Source: Notospermus geniculatus
Taxonomy: Eukaryota; Nemertea; Pilidiophora; Heteronemertea; Lineidae
Assembly (NCBI GenBank): GCA_002633025.1
Contig: NMRB01001185.1
Location: forward strand, 148,848 to 212,847
Direction of reading: 5' to 3'
Length of the DNA: 64,000 nt
The notes beneath the pieces are model-generated. The model made no database searches. It was not told where the DNA came from and was given only the letters and a program-made list of their open reading frames with translations. Both the position numbers and the translations under genes were made by a program. Positions 44,584-56,886 of this stretch are shown here, one piece after another (the stretch's first letter is position 1; the number at the start of each line of letters is the position of its first letter).

Positions 44584-47500
44584 GTAAGCATAGGATTATG
44601 CAGATAATAACCCCCCCCCTCTACCTGCAGGTGTTTAGGCTGACAGATTCTTGAATGTCGCCGTATTTTTGGAAAATCCGTCGTGAAATATCAAGGCCTC
44701 TGGCCACTTCGCCATCGGAGACCGAAGGCGTTGCCAATTTACCCTTTGTGGTTCAAAATGGCAACATCTAACTAGGCCTACAATGCAGAAGACTGCCAGA
44801 TACCTGCGTCGACTGGATTTTCTTTTTACATCGTGTCTGGTCATTTCCATGCACATGGTCATTTCCATTCCATCTGTACATTTCATTTTGCAGCTGTGGG
44901 GACATCCGCACAAGCCTCAGTTGGCTGCGCGTCCATGGCCACGAAACAATCACTAATCACAGAATATCGACCATCTCTGGTCCCTGTGTCGCTTCCATTA
45001 TCATTCAAATACCATTCTTTATTAGCCAAGTTACCATTGTCTGAATATGTAATTTCAATGGGCCGATCGCTCCAGTAGGGTCTCCCATGGTGACGGCTTT
45101 AGGAACCGTGCCGCAGCCATCATCTCACAATGTGCTGGTGAAATCGGCCAAACTGTTCGTTTAAAATCTCTTTGTCCTCTCGAAGACAAAGGCCTTTGAC
45201 GGAATATCAAGCTGTTCTCACCCTCAATTAAGTTTTTAATAAAATCTGCATGAAAGGAAATTGAAACAAGGCTTCGAAGGTCGATACTGAGGCCTTCACA
45301 CTCGACATGCGCTGAAGCCCATGGGGTAGGCCTTATCTGGTTAGCTCAGTATGCAAGCTTTGCGGTGTCGCAACCTTCCTTCTGGCCCACAAGACGTCGA
45401 CGTCACTACCCCTCGGGACATTCCTGGATGGAGTCAGCATGACGTCGTCGTAGACACGAATTCGTATTCGTCATCGTATTCGTATTCGCATTCGAATTCG
45501 TATTCGGTGCGTGGGTTTGTAACCGTTGGACTTTCGTTCAAGTCAATTTGTGATCACCACCTACAGCCATTATAAAAGGATTCGATTGGTGACCGTTCAC
45601 TCTGATAACGATTGATCAATGATGTTTAAGCCGCGCTGTCTTCGTTCACTCGACCATCGTCCGTGTTTAATAACCCGGATGATCGGCTTCAGGTAGCATG
45701 ACACGTGGTTTGAGGACAACTGTGGTCAATACGATGGCATTGTTTGGATAAATTGGTTTGGGTCTTCGTGGCTTTATGATCAGCGGCTTTCATAAAGTGT
45801 CTTTAAGCTAATGGTAACATTAACTCAATGCATTTTCCATTTGATTAAAGGTACCCAGGTTGTGAAATTCGCCATGTGTAAAGTGCTGCCACCTATATGA
45901 TGGCAATCTAACTCATTGTACTCTATTGCAGTAGTTTTACGGTTTTACACTGTAAGTTTAGGTGGCAGCACCAGGCAGATTGCTGCCAGAGGAACATCAT
46001 TCAGTTTTCCAATAGACCCCTGTGGTGTTGTCTGCAAGTGATCTTGGGTCAAGTGTATTTAGTTCAAAAGACTACTGTGCCGTTGTCTGCCACATGATTA
46101 TGAGACATGTTGATTTATACAACCCTGTTCAATTAACATAATCATGTCACCTTGCTTATCCAAAATCTGTTTTATTGCAGAGTTCAACACGAGCCAGTGA
46201 AAGTGGTCTCCTGGACGACGGCAAGGATGACGATGATGACAATGAAGATGATGATGATGATAAATTACCATCTAAAGACTATGATCCAGAGAGACTTAAG
46301 GCATTTAATGTAAGCCAAATCATCAGGGGGTTAGTCCCCTTTAAGTACTTGTCCATCATATTTACCTTTAACAGAGAAATTAATTTTTGTTTAATAGAAA
46401 TTAATTCCTGTTCAACAGTAATTAATTCTTGTGCAGCAGAAATTAATTCCTGTTGAACAAAAAATTATTTCTTGTTCAACAGAAAAATAATTTCTTGTTC
46501 AACAGAAATTAATTATTGTTCAGCAGAAATTACTTCTTGTCCAACAGAAATTAATTCTTGTTCAACAGAAATTAATTCCTGTCCAACAGAAATTAATTTC
46601 TGTTCAACAGAAATTAATTATTGGTCAACAGAAATTAATTACCGTTCAACAGAAATTAATTCTCCTTCAACAGAAATTCTTGGTCAACAGAAATTAATTC
46701 TTGTTCAACTGCAATTTAATTCTTGGTCAACAGAAATTTAATTCTTGTTTGAGAGAAATTAGTTCCTGTTCAACAGAAATTAATTCTTGCTCAACAGAAA
46801 TTAATTCCTGATCAACAGAAATTACTTCTTGTTCAACAGAAATTACTTCTTGTTCAACAGAAATTACTTCTTGTTCAACAGAAATTAATTCCTGTTCAGC
46901 AGAAATTAATTTCTTTTCAACAGAAATTAATTCTCGTTGAACAGAAATTATATTTTCTTATGTAAACCTCAAACCATATTGAGGAGGTGCAGCTTTATTG
47001 GGACACCCTGTAAAACATGTAATAACACAGTTACGTAGACGTGACACCAATTTGAGACAAGCAAAATGTCATTATTTGACTTTCCAATTAAATTCAAACT
47101 TGAATGAACCAAACCCATTGTTATATAAATGTTCAGTTAATAATGAAAAACATTTGAATTCCTGATGTTTGTCGTAGTTTAATACCCTGTTCATTTCAAG
47201 TAAAGTTATTTGAATGTTCCTGTTCTGTATTTCAGATGTTTGTACGACTATTTGTGGATGAAAACCTCGACAGAATTGTTCCAATCTCAAAACAACCAAA
47301 AGATAAAATCCAAGCCATTCTCGAAGCGTGTCATCGCCAATTCCCAGAATTCCAAGAGCGATCGAGAAAACGCATCAGAACATATCTTAAATCTTGTCGA
47401 CGACTGAGGAGATCGAAGGACCAAAATGGCTGGGACCAGGTTGGTAGGAATTCCATGGTGTGTTCATTTTTTATAGTTGCAGACGAATAACACCTCAGTC

Positions 47501-50500
47501 TCCCAGCATCCTTTTTCATTTCACCTTTTTTTATGTCTGCCTAACGTGAAAACGACAAGCACAATGTAATCGACACAGTGGAGGCGAGGAAAATGGTAAG
47601 AAAGGTTCCAAGAGCAAGTTAGACAGTGATGCCATCTGAGGATAATATTGAGAACCAATTCAGGTCGTCCCTGCTGCCCTTTTCTCAGCATCGTCCATAC
47701 CATATGCTTTCAAAAGGTTATTGGATCAGTGTTTTGGGTTTCTATGGGTAAAAGTGTGGAAATTTAGGCCTAGTTTTCTGTGATATCAGATGAATCTGCA
47801 CAAATCTGGGCATCGTAGCGTGGTGGTGATATAAGGATTCGTGATTCAGTGTCCAGTTCTTGTTATGATTGAAGCTTACTCCTAAGGTGGGGCTGATTAT
47901 GGGACTACAGTTGGTTGTTACTCAGGGACTATAGCTGAGTATTACTCAAGCATTCAATGTGCCCCAGTTTTCATGGAGTTTCCCTCTGACAATTTCACAA
48001 CTTTCGAACACCAAGTTTGGTCAGTTCCTGAGTTGCACTCAAAGCCTTAATGAAAGATGCGGTGTTCCTTAATTTTTTTACAATTTTGTTTTGTAGAAGA
48101 AAATGATGGTGTTGGTAGGCCTACAAGAATCTAGAAGCTCATCTTGGAGTTCAAATCAAAAAAAGGTTAGACGGCTTTGCCACTTTCAGGCCCATCGCAA
48201 TGTCAAAGTCAACACCGTGACTGAAGTGTACGCTACCTATGCTATGTCATCTGTCATAAATGTAATTTCATTTGTTGTTCGAGTCCTGTCTCGCACTAAA
48301 AATGGAAGTGTCTGCCTTGTCGATTATGGTCTGTGCAGCCATGTTGGATATCTTCCATCTCCCCTTAAAGGGGATATACCTCCAACTGATTTGATGTCAT
48401 GACAGCCATCAGAATGTCGGCGATTTGTGCACATTTTGTATAAGTTTGGACTTTGACATTGAAAGTCTGAGGTTCCACACGCTCCTATCAAAGACACCGT
48501 GGAGGTCAGCGATACAATCTGTGTACAACTGGGTAACGGTATTTTGATGTCTGTCACAATATCAGGACAGGAGTGTTAATCCTGTGAGTCAACTCTGTTC
48601 ACTGTAAATGTACATGTCGATATCTTGTGATATACTTTCTGTATCTTGTGATATTCTTTCTGTAATGAGTCTTGTAAGTTGAGGAAACCGTTGATCAGTC
48701 TGTAATATGTGGTCACCAATGAAATTTGTCAATATTCGTCTGCTTTGGTTTGGTATAATATGTTACATGTATGTTATATGTTTTACCACTTGTAATATTA
48801 ATTGAGACTGCGTGGTCAAATATGGTGGGACATTTCAGATCAAAATGGTCAAATTTGATGTCAAATTCTGATCAGAGGGCCCCTTGCAAAAGAGTTATCA
48901 ACTTTTATCACTGTTCAATCTGGTCACCGATCCCAATCACGACCGCGCTTTATCCCACTTCCAGCGAGAGCCATCAGAATGTCGGTGATTTGTGCACATT
49001 TTGTAGAAGTTCAGGCCTTGGCATTGGAGGTGTGAGGTTCCACACACTCATATCAGCGAGAGGCCCATGTGGAATCGCACCTTGAAGGCTTCTGCCTCCG
49101 TCGTGTTCTGATACCGATATACTGATACGAATACTTTTCGTTCCAGTTAAGACCAACACCACCTCATCTGACCTCAGCGGCCGCTGAAACCCTCCTTGCC
49201 CAGGCATGCGATAATGAAAGTATGAATGCCAAACGAATGAGAATGGGACTAGAACCAAATGCAGTAAGTCATCTTATCAAATCCTCCTACCTCGCTCAGG
49301 CAGGTTGTTTTTAAAAGCAGTCTCATGCTAGTTAGGCCTACCCAAACTGTCGTCATGGAAACTGGACAGCACCAGCGACAGGTGAATGAGTTTCATTTGG
49401 CTTTCTGTATGGAAGGATGGAACCACCCCAATGGCCCAACGTGAAATTCATGACGTTAACTTCCACTTCCTCTTTCTATCGTGCTGTTTGTTTCCGTGGG
49501 TGGTCCATTTCCTTGGCAACCAAATCCACACCTCAAGATGGGACAAGTGGAGGTCTTAATACCACCTGTGATTTGGTCCAGTGGAGTACTCATAACACTA
49601 ATACGTTGCTAACAAAACTGTTAGTTGCCTACACATGAATTATCACCCTTGGTCCTAGAGCTTGCAAAACAAGTTTCGACCTATAAATATTGTTTGTAAT
49701 TTTGGGCGAATCACTTTCCTTCATGCTTCCAGCCGAAGCAGACATCTTTTAAAATACTCGCCATACGTTCTTGTGTAGTTTCCAATCTTTTAATCCGTCG
49801 AATCATTCTGTGAGTTTTAGCAACAATCTTCTCAATTTACTTCGTTTATTGCGACGTTCATCATCCATTGTTCCCCACGTTTACGATCTGTCCGTCCGTC
49901 TTTTTCAGATTAATGCCATGCCTCCGCCAGCAAGCATCAACTCGTCATCCTCATCCACATCTTCTCATCAAACCTCGACGCCCCAGGCAGCACCTCAACC
50001 AAGTCCAAGCCCTCATTCCAAGCCGTCAACGCCACAACCAGCACCAGTAGAGAGACCAGCCATTTCAACAGCAGAGTTTGTTCGCGCCCATGCTCCGCCC
50101 ACGGCTTTCCGACCTCCACATGAACTACCACAGCCATTCTTCACCAACGGAAATGGTCTGTTCAGGCCCGGTTTCCCTGGTTACCAACACCCTGCACACC
50201 ATCATCCCCCAGCAGTCATTCAACCAACACAGATTTCATCACAAGTTCAGAACGGTAAGTTTTGTGTCATCAAAATGTCTTGGAATCAGAGACAAGTACT
50301 TCGCTATACTCCGCTCACAAAACACTGCTTCGAATAGCCGGTATTCTGCCAATTGACCACCAGATGGCGCCACTACTATTCCCACTGCCGCGCCGGAGAT
50401 AAAGTGTTTTAGGATTTTGCTCAGTTGCAGCCCTGCACTCAACACAGTAAACCTGTCCACTGCACTTCCTTCACCTCTCTGGTAAAGGGTTCATCCTCGT

Positions 50501-50867
50501 ATCAGCCTGTCACTGCAGATAAACTCACTTTAGTAAAAAGCGGCCGTTTAGATTACATAGTAAATGTCGTTAGCTAGCAGTAGGTAGTTCTTGGTGTATA
50601 GTCTGCATGTTAGCTCAGATTCACCTGCATATTTATGTTTCCTCTCCTCACCACCCCGCTAAAGTTCTGGCATTTCTTTCCTTCTTTCTCTTTGCGGTAG
50701 GTCCTACAGATTTAAGCCTAAAGGGTCAGACCAAGAGTACGAAAAGTCAACTAAACCCGACAGAGGTTGCTACAATCAAACAGCTGATTGCCGGGTACAG
50801 GGAGTCTGCCGCGTTTCTTTATCGATCGGCTGACGAACTTGAGCAGTTGCTTCTGCAGAATAACTGA
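44402..50867 (+). CDS. NOL4: NOL4/NOL4L-family 3' cassette, copy 2 (six exons)
   Basis: Exons 44402-44583, 46181-46309, 47236-47439, 49147-49263, 49909-50254 and 50701-50867 reproduce exons B-G of copy 1 with the same lengths, phases and protein. All observed base differences are synonymous. The first exon starts mid-codon, so it needs an upstream partner. Exon A at 16658 would fit by skipping copy 1, making copy 2 an alternative 3' end. Otherwise it has an unseen start of its own, or it is the second allele misplaced in series. Confidence 0.88.
45457..45506 (+). repeat. (TATTCG)n-type microsatellite, copy 2
   Basis: The same hexamer run as at 35641-35690. It is unchanged, which is notable for a microsatellite and points to very recent common descent. 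Confidence 0.85.
46181..46309 (+). CDS. NOL4: NOL4 exon C, copy 2
   Basis: The acceptor is tttattgcag and the donor ttaat|gtaagc; 129 nt. The three differences from copy 1 (GAT/GAC twice, AAA/AAG) are silent. The reading frame again runs on into the intron minisatellite. Confidence 0.93.
46374..46951 (+). repeat. 21-bp minisatellite, about 27 units, copy 2
   Basis: Same unit family as 36558-37166 but with different unit order, internal deletions and a run of AGAAATTACTTCTTGTTCAAC variants. The array has changed since the copies separated. Confidence 0.95.
47236..47439 (+). CDS. NOL4: NOL4 exon D, copy 2
   Basis: The acceptor is tgttctgtatttcag and the donor gaccag|gttggt. It has 68 codons identical in protein to copy 1, with one CGA/AGA silent change. 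Confidence 0.96.
49147..49263 (+). CDS. NOL4: NOL4 exon E, copy 2
   Basis: The acceptor is cgttccag; the donor aatgca|gtaagt is better than copy 1's gtgagt. It has 39 codons with the same protein and two silent differences. Confidence 0.93.
49909..50254 (+). CDS. NOL4: NOL4 exon F, copy 2
   Basis: The acceptor is cgtctttttcag and the donor aacg|gtaagt. It appears base-identical to 40130-40475. Confidence 0.9.
50357..50370 (+). promoter_or_regulatory. CTCF-like motif in intron F-G, copy 2
   Basis: CCACCAGATGGCGC, the exact counterpart of 40578-40591. Confidence 0.45.
50701..50867 (+). CDS. NOL4: NOL4 exon G, terminal, copy 2
   Basis: The acceptor is tttgcggtag; two bases complete the split Gly. 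It carries the same PTDLSLK and [18 protein letters not shown] ending and TGA. An AATAAA follows at 50925-50930. Confidence 0.95.
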
Positions 50868-51926
50868 CGGGAGTCGTGATTGGATGAAAAAACTGACCAA
50901 TGGAATGAAAAATCACCCGATGCAAATAAACCTGTCGTATGTGTGACCCCTGCTGTCTGTACAAGACTTCCATATGCAGACGTGAGGGAGGTTAACGTGG
51001 TTGACGGCAGCTTATCATGGGATACGTTGTTGATGCTACACATACGGGTAAAAAAGCGTGGATTATTCTTATCGGTGATGTACGCGGTTGGACAACAGTG
51101 GACTGAATCCAACGTCAACCCTCACGTTCCACCCTGGGGTTCAGCTGATATCATCGTGGATCGGAACTTTCATCAGGGACAAAGCAACACCTGAATGGTG
51201 CTGAGTAGGCCCGGTACGCCTGGCTATCTTTAGCACAATTCATGGACACCCGAGTTCACGAGGTTCACTTTGTGTGGCAGTAATTGCCAGCCATATTTCA
51301 CCGTAAGTGAAAGAGCAGTGTTTGCGTTTGTGTCAACGTTTTCTGGGATACTGACCTGATGTGGAAGAAGAGGAGGCGTTAGAGTATTCTAAAAATCAAC
51401 GTCATAAACAGTGTAATGTTTTCAACAACTATCGGGGTACCTATATCAAGATGTCTCCGACACGAATGACTGTAAACATCTTCCTCAATGTTGGAGCGTG
51501 AACTGGAAATATTGCAATCGAAGGTGATTTAGCCCAAATAATGAAAGAAACACTGGACAAGTGAGACTTTATTGTGTTCGCTGCTTGGTACATACATTGC
51601 ATTTTAACTTTGGACTAAATGTGTCACAATTTTCACAATCATGGTGACTTGACCGTCATCGCAGCCATGACATGCACAGCACGTACGGACATTGTTGTGG
51701 TGTTCATTTGTTTATAGGTGGATGATTATTGTACTCATGTTCTGCCGTTAGCGGCGGCTCTCAGTGAACTCAGTGGTGGATGATCAGCATTTGTGCTGCA
51801 ACTTTATTGATGTCACAGCACAGAATCATGTCTCGTAACTCTCCACAGAGATCGAAAAATGCCAATAATGGATATTGTTTGTTTCTTTTGAGTCAATCAG
51901 AGTTCAGGAATGCATGAATGGAAAAT

Positions 51927-52061
51927 GTGACGTCATCATTGACGTCATAATTCGCACGTCAGCCATGTTGGACGTCATCTCAAGCTACGAATGCGTTGGA
52001 CGTGACGTCCAACATGGCGGCATCTCGTCGCGGCAGTGACGTCACAATCGTCAGTGGGATT
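51927..52061. mobile_element. 135-bp hairpin insertion rich in TGACGTCA, copy 2 only
   Basis: Copy 1 has only a few bases here (about 42147-42154). The insert starts GTGACGTCATC and ends near CAGTGACGTCACAATCGTCA. It contains perfect inverted arms GCCATGTTGGACGTCA and TGACGTCCAACATGGC. Several CRE or half-CRE words occur. It looks like a small MITE inserted after, or segregating between, the two copies. Confidence 0.75.
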
Positions 52062-52833
52062 CCTCTATTGGTGTAGGCTACATAAACAGTCCTCATCCCA
52101 ATGGAGAGTTTTGACCTCTTGAGGGTGCTCTCTGATTCAACAGATAGGAGGGAAAGTGACCTGTCACAACCGTCTTGGATTGAAATCTTTCTCATTAAGT
52201 AACTGCTTTAACATACAACGACGTACAAACACACATTTAAGACATGTCCTTGACGTCAAGCCTCCCTTTGATCTTTTTAATCTTCCACGAGTCGATTCTT
52301 GCCGATCCTAGAAAATTCACAGCAGTGACATTGTAGGCTCCCTGAATTGCTTGAGACTGCACTATCTGCGAAGCAGTCTTATTTTATGATCAGTACGACT
52401 GTATGTGTTTAGTTATCAAAAGTTTAAACCTCGTCACTATTTACTTGACATCTGTGGTGCTACCGTAAAGCCGATGGTCTACGTTGTGACTATGGCTTAT
52501 GGCCTAAAGAAAGTGACAGAGTTTGAAACCAAGTCACTGGGTTGTGTCAGATGGAGTATGCCAGTGCCAGAGTCACACCATTGATTTTCAACCTGATTTT
52601 GCTTTGCGACTCGCTTAGCAACTGGGTTGCATTGCAACTGGGCATTTGATCGCCGTAGTGGACTCACTTGATGTGATGTGATCAATTTCAGTTCAGTGAC
52701 CGGTATCAGTTCCTGGCGGTCGTATTCAATTGCAGGTAGCCTACAAAGCAAGTCACAAAGCAGAAAATCAGCAGTTGATTCGTAGCTTCAGATGCCATCC
52801 GCACACACCGGTCCGCAGTGTTTCAGTTGCCAT

Positions 52834-53655
52834 AACCCTCAGTCACAACATGGTGTAGATCCTTGGCTTAAATCTTTCTGCCAAAGACTTCACATGCTTT
52901 TAGGCCGGGCAAACTCGGTCTCTCGTCTGGTTTCAGTGTGCAATATGACTTCAAACTTCTGAAGCTTTCTAGTCAAATTAATCTAGGATGAATGTGTACA
53001 AACTGTACGTGTAAAGAAGACAAGGCCACAAAGACTTCACTGATGGAAGGGAAACAATGTAACTGGCACTGACACTAAGAGAATTCAATGTGCGTGTGTG
53101 CGGGGGGGGGGGGCATTTGATGAGCATGAGGGCCTCTAGTGACCCATCTTCAACCATCAAGTGTTCATATCAGTTTCCAGTTAATTAACTTTCTTACCGA
53201 TTGTAGGCTGCATTTGCTCCAACATAATGTATATACTATTAAAAGAGGATAATGTCACTAAAACTTAGCGGGTATTTTGTTTCAATGATTCCTCATAATG
53301 TCTCAAGTGCTTTTTAATTTCACTTTCCACTGCAGCAATAATACCTCCATCATTAACCATGTTGCCTAGGATACGAACCTTGCCTCCCACAATAATCATT
53401 AACAACATTCCAATCCGAACAGTGTGACTTTAATTTCGTAGGCATACTTGGTGAAACTTTTATATTTGTTGTTCATGGTGTGGTCACCCTTATAGACAAG
53501 AGCCCTATTTTTCAAGACGGCTATGTAGATGCATTTATAGGCAAACAAGCATTTATATCTGTAATAAGCTCTGACCTCTGATCAAGGTCAAGGTCTTTCA
53601 ATGTTTGATTGCAACTCTGTTGACGATTTCATGTGGGCCTACATGATGTACATTA
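52834..53655. other. Downstream flank, no gene recognised
   Basis: Unduplicated sequence with a G12 run at about 53102 and scattered short frames. A TCAAGGTCAAGGTC nuclear-receptor-like word occurs near 53583. Confidence 0.5.
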
Positions 53656-54013
53656 TGCGGGTGATCCACCGACTTTACGACGAGTTTACGATCAGTTTGC
53701 GATTAGTTCACGACGAGTTTGCAACTAGTTTACGACGAAAAATCATAGCCGGTGGATCAGCGTTCACGATTCGTTCACGACGAGTTTGCGACTCATTCAT
53801 GACTGAATTCTGCTGACGACTAGTTTGCGACGAGTTTACGACGAGATCAAACATGTTTGGTTTGGTTCGGTGGATCAGCTTCAACGTCACATCATTTCTT
53901 TACGATCAGTTTGCGACGAGTTTACGACGAGTTTGCGATTTGTTGAAGACTGCCGTCGTGAACTAGTTGCAAACTGATCGTGAACTCGTCGTAAAGTCAG
54001 TGGATCACCCGCA
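53656..54013. mobile_element. 358-bp Harbinger-like MITE
   Basis: Terminal inverted repeats TGCGGGTGATCCAC and GTGGATCACCCGCA are flanked on both sides by TTA, the 3-bp target duplication used by PIF/Harbinger elements. The interior is a degenerate tandem array of ACGACGAGTTTGCGA-type words in both orientations. It has no transposase frame. Confidence 0.75.
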
Positions 54014-54162
54014 TTAGTGAGAGTGCTACGTCACTTAAGTTCAGATTCTTTGTACCGTATTTGTACAGAAGTGTCACAGTGATGATGTTAAGATTTTGTA
54101 TCACGCACAGTTTCAACGACATTTGGTTACGTAACCATGGTAACTTGTCAAAGCAGCAGACA

Positions 54163-54180
54163 GCCTCTAGGGGGCGCCAC
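54163..54180 (+). promoter_or_regulatory. CTCF-like motif CCTCTAGGGGGCGCCAC
   Basis: This is a variant of the CTCF core (TAGGGGGCGC). It is one of five such words in the window. Evidence is motif only. Confidence 0.35.
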
Positions 54181-56707
54181 TATGGCCTGGGGCAGAAAGC
54201 CCTTCACCACTACTAGGGGAGGGGGAGGGGCAGGCAGCCCCTGGCCACTATGGGGAGGGGTGGGGGGATTGAAGCAACATTTTCAGATGTCTCCTTTGGT
54301 AAAGAGCAACTAAAATGTAGAATGCGAGGTTGACCACAGGTACTCAAGTCACTGATGGTAATTTTTCTATGTTGGTCCGTACAACAGGGATATAACGTCA
54401 TCCGAATGGTTTCTACAGTCAAAACACTACAGCAGACAATTTTGTACATTGGTACTCGCATATTGATGTTGATTTTGTAAACATTATGTCTTCACATTGT
54501 AATTTCACGGCTGCTTCAGTGGGCACCTTGATGAATATGCAAATTGTGTCATTCAGTAATCGTGAAAAATTCACCGGGTTATTTTGAACGAACGTTCTGT
54601 ACAGGCACATCAATCTTTTGTATAATGTGGGCCGAGACATTACTGCGTAATCTGGAAAATTAACAGGTATCTAGCAACACTTTTTCTTGAGATATAAATC
54701 CGTTGGCGAAAGAAAATTGTAATTCACTTCATTTATATATAAGTGAAGAGGATGATGAGAGACGACAAAGACTTTATTTATTTGACAAACTTTAGGTTTA
54801 GAATCAACACGCTTCCCTCGTACATTTTGCGTTTATTCTCCAGACGTGTTTTGATCATTTACGGTATTGGAACTCTTCAGCGGGAATCCACGTACATAGT
54901 TAGGTCTGTTCTTTTCCTTAGTGTCCCATTGTTTTTTGGTCACATGTATCTTTCAATGTTGGTAATTGTATCACTCGAGTGTGAAAAACTAGTCATAAGG
55001 AAGTGATATCCTGACACCGCGAACGGTGGAAAGAAATTTTGCTTCGTTTGTATCCTGGTAGCTGTAGTATGGTGAAGGCTTGTAACATAGGCCTATTGGT
55101 ATGATATGATACGGAGGCAGATGTCCAGTTATGGTTGGGTGAATTTTATTTGTTGTAGAAACTATGTTGAGGCTGGCTCACCAATGACATGCTGAATAAG
55201 TTTTTGTGTAACAGTTAGACATTTCCCTGGCTTCGGGAGAGTGTACAGGTCATTTTGTGATCAGAAGAAGGCGGAAGACTAAATCTATTGACAAGGCTTT
55301 ATGTAAAACTACCTACAACTTATGAACTCGGAACTATTCTCTCTCATACAATCAAATCATCGGGTTTTCTCAGAAAATGATCATTTCTAAACTGGTTCCA
55401 TCCCATACATTTTTAAACAAATCATTTTATATCACAAAAAGTCTCAAATTTGAGTGAAGAATTCACGTAGTTTTATACCCGGACTGTGTATATACTGTAC
55501 AGGTTGTCAAGGTATGTGGTTAGTGGTGTTAAAAAGGGGCTGAGGGTTTTATTGAAGGCACTGTATCATTAATGTTTATCTGGAGTCATTTTCGAGTAGG
55601 GTCTGCTACAGCCTGCATCCCAGAGTTCCACTTCCACGTTTTTGTAGCAGCTTTTATTATTCTGTTTGTAAATAGAAATGACATGACACGTCGAAATGAT
55701 GGCGCACATGAATAAAAAATTGAAGTTTTTTTTTCTCAATTGAACACAACGAGCTCGTACTAATATAAACACAGAGGTATTTAGATTTGTTTGTGTCAGA
55801 ATGCTCAGCAAAATACTATTTTAAGAAGTTTTTAAAACAGAGTAAGAGATTGTACTGTATGAGATGATACTATGATATCTCTCACTGCCTGTAGGTGGCA
55901 GCAGCTGCTGTCATTGACAACAATGATGAGCTTCTTCTATAGGCCACACACTGGAAAGCTCACGAGGAGCTGCCAGGCATGAGTGATATGATAGCATTCA
56001 GCACGTCTCCATGACATGTCCTTGAACGGAGATTTTCGCTTTGGATTGTATAACGACCTTGGGCAAGGTCGACAACAGGCACTAGCCAATCACAGCACTT
56101 GTTGCATGACGTCACAGACGGTTTTGCCCATCAGTAGCTCATACTGTCATGTCTCACTGTAACGATAATGTTAGTGTTTGATTTAAATCTTTCTCATAAT
56201 GTTGCAAGGTCGATTCTAACCCTTGCCTCTCCCTCCAAACAAGAGCTTCAGGTTTTCAAATTGTAATTTATATTTCAAAGATAACGATGGGGTAATTAAA
56301 CAGTAACAGGTTAGGTAATTAAGCAATTACAGTTAAGTAATTAAACGATTAAGAAAAGCGATTAGGTAATTAAGCGATAAGTACGATAATCTTCCAACAT
56401 GTAATTGTTAATTTCATATGCAATTTCATATGTGAACTTGTCTGATGTTGGCCTGAAATAAGACATGTCAACCTTTCCTGAGGTGGAGTGATTCATACAT
56501 TTGTCCAGCGCTGTCGATATTTTCCAGTCTAGGCCTACGTACATATTGCTGTCAGTCAGTTCAGTGCAATCATTCAAATGACTGGGCAAAAGTGCAATGA
56601 TTTTATCTCGCATTACTGCATTGAACCATTCAGCACCAGCGGCAAAAAGAATGAAAGATAATTTATAGGCTTTGCTCTGGCGGAGATTTCAAATGAGCAA
56701 TGTTCCT
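54181..56707. other. No gene recognised
   Basis: AT-rich sequence with short unsupported frames. A run of TAATTAAGCGAT-like words occurs at about 56290-56380. Confidence 0.5.
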
Positions 56708-56886
56708 CAGGGGCGGATCCAGAATCACGGGAAAGAGGGGGCACAGCCGGCGCACATTATGGAAAACCTCGGTCAAATTTTAACACCTTTTCAAAATTCC
56801 GAAATTTCCCGGTCAATTTTAAAGATTTTCCACAAAATAGAGGGGGCACGGGCCGGGTTTGCCCCCCCCCCTTGGATCCGCGCCTG
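56708..56886. mobile_element. 179-bp short TIR element CAGGGGCGGATCC
   Basis: The ends CAGGGGCGGATCCA and TTGGATCCGCGCCTG are inverted and flanked by a direct TTCCT duplication (56703-56707 and 56887-56891). The interior has two GAGGGGGCAC words in direct orientation. A CAGGGG start resembles hAT ends, but a 5-bp duplication is unusual for that group, so I leave the class open. A decayed relative is at 63065. Confidence 0.7.

Larger units (their letters stand above)
43131..52833 (+). repeat. 9.7-kb NOL4 segmental duplication, copy 2
   Basis: Direct repeat of 33329-42857. It carries all six exons B-G with intact splice sites and reading frame. It lacks any counterpart of exon A and has its own insertion at 51927-52061. 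Confidence 0.95.
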
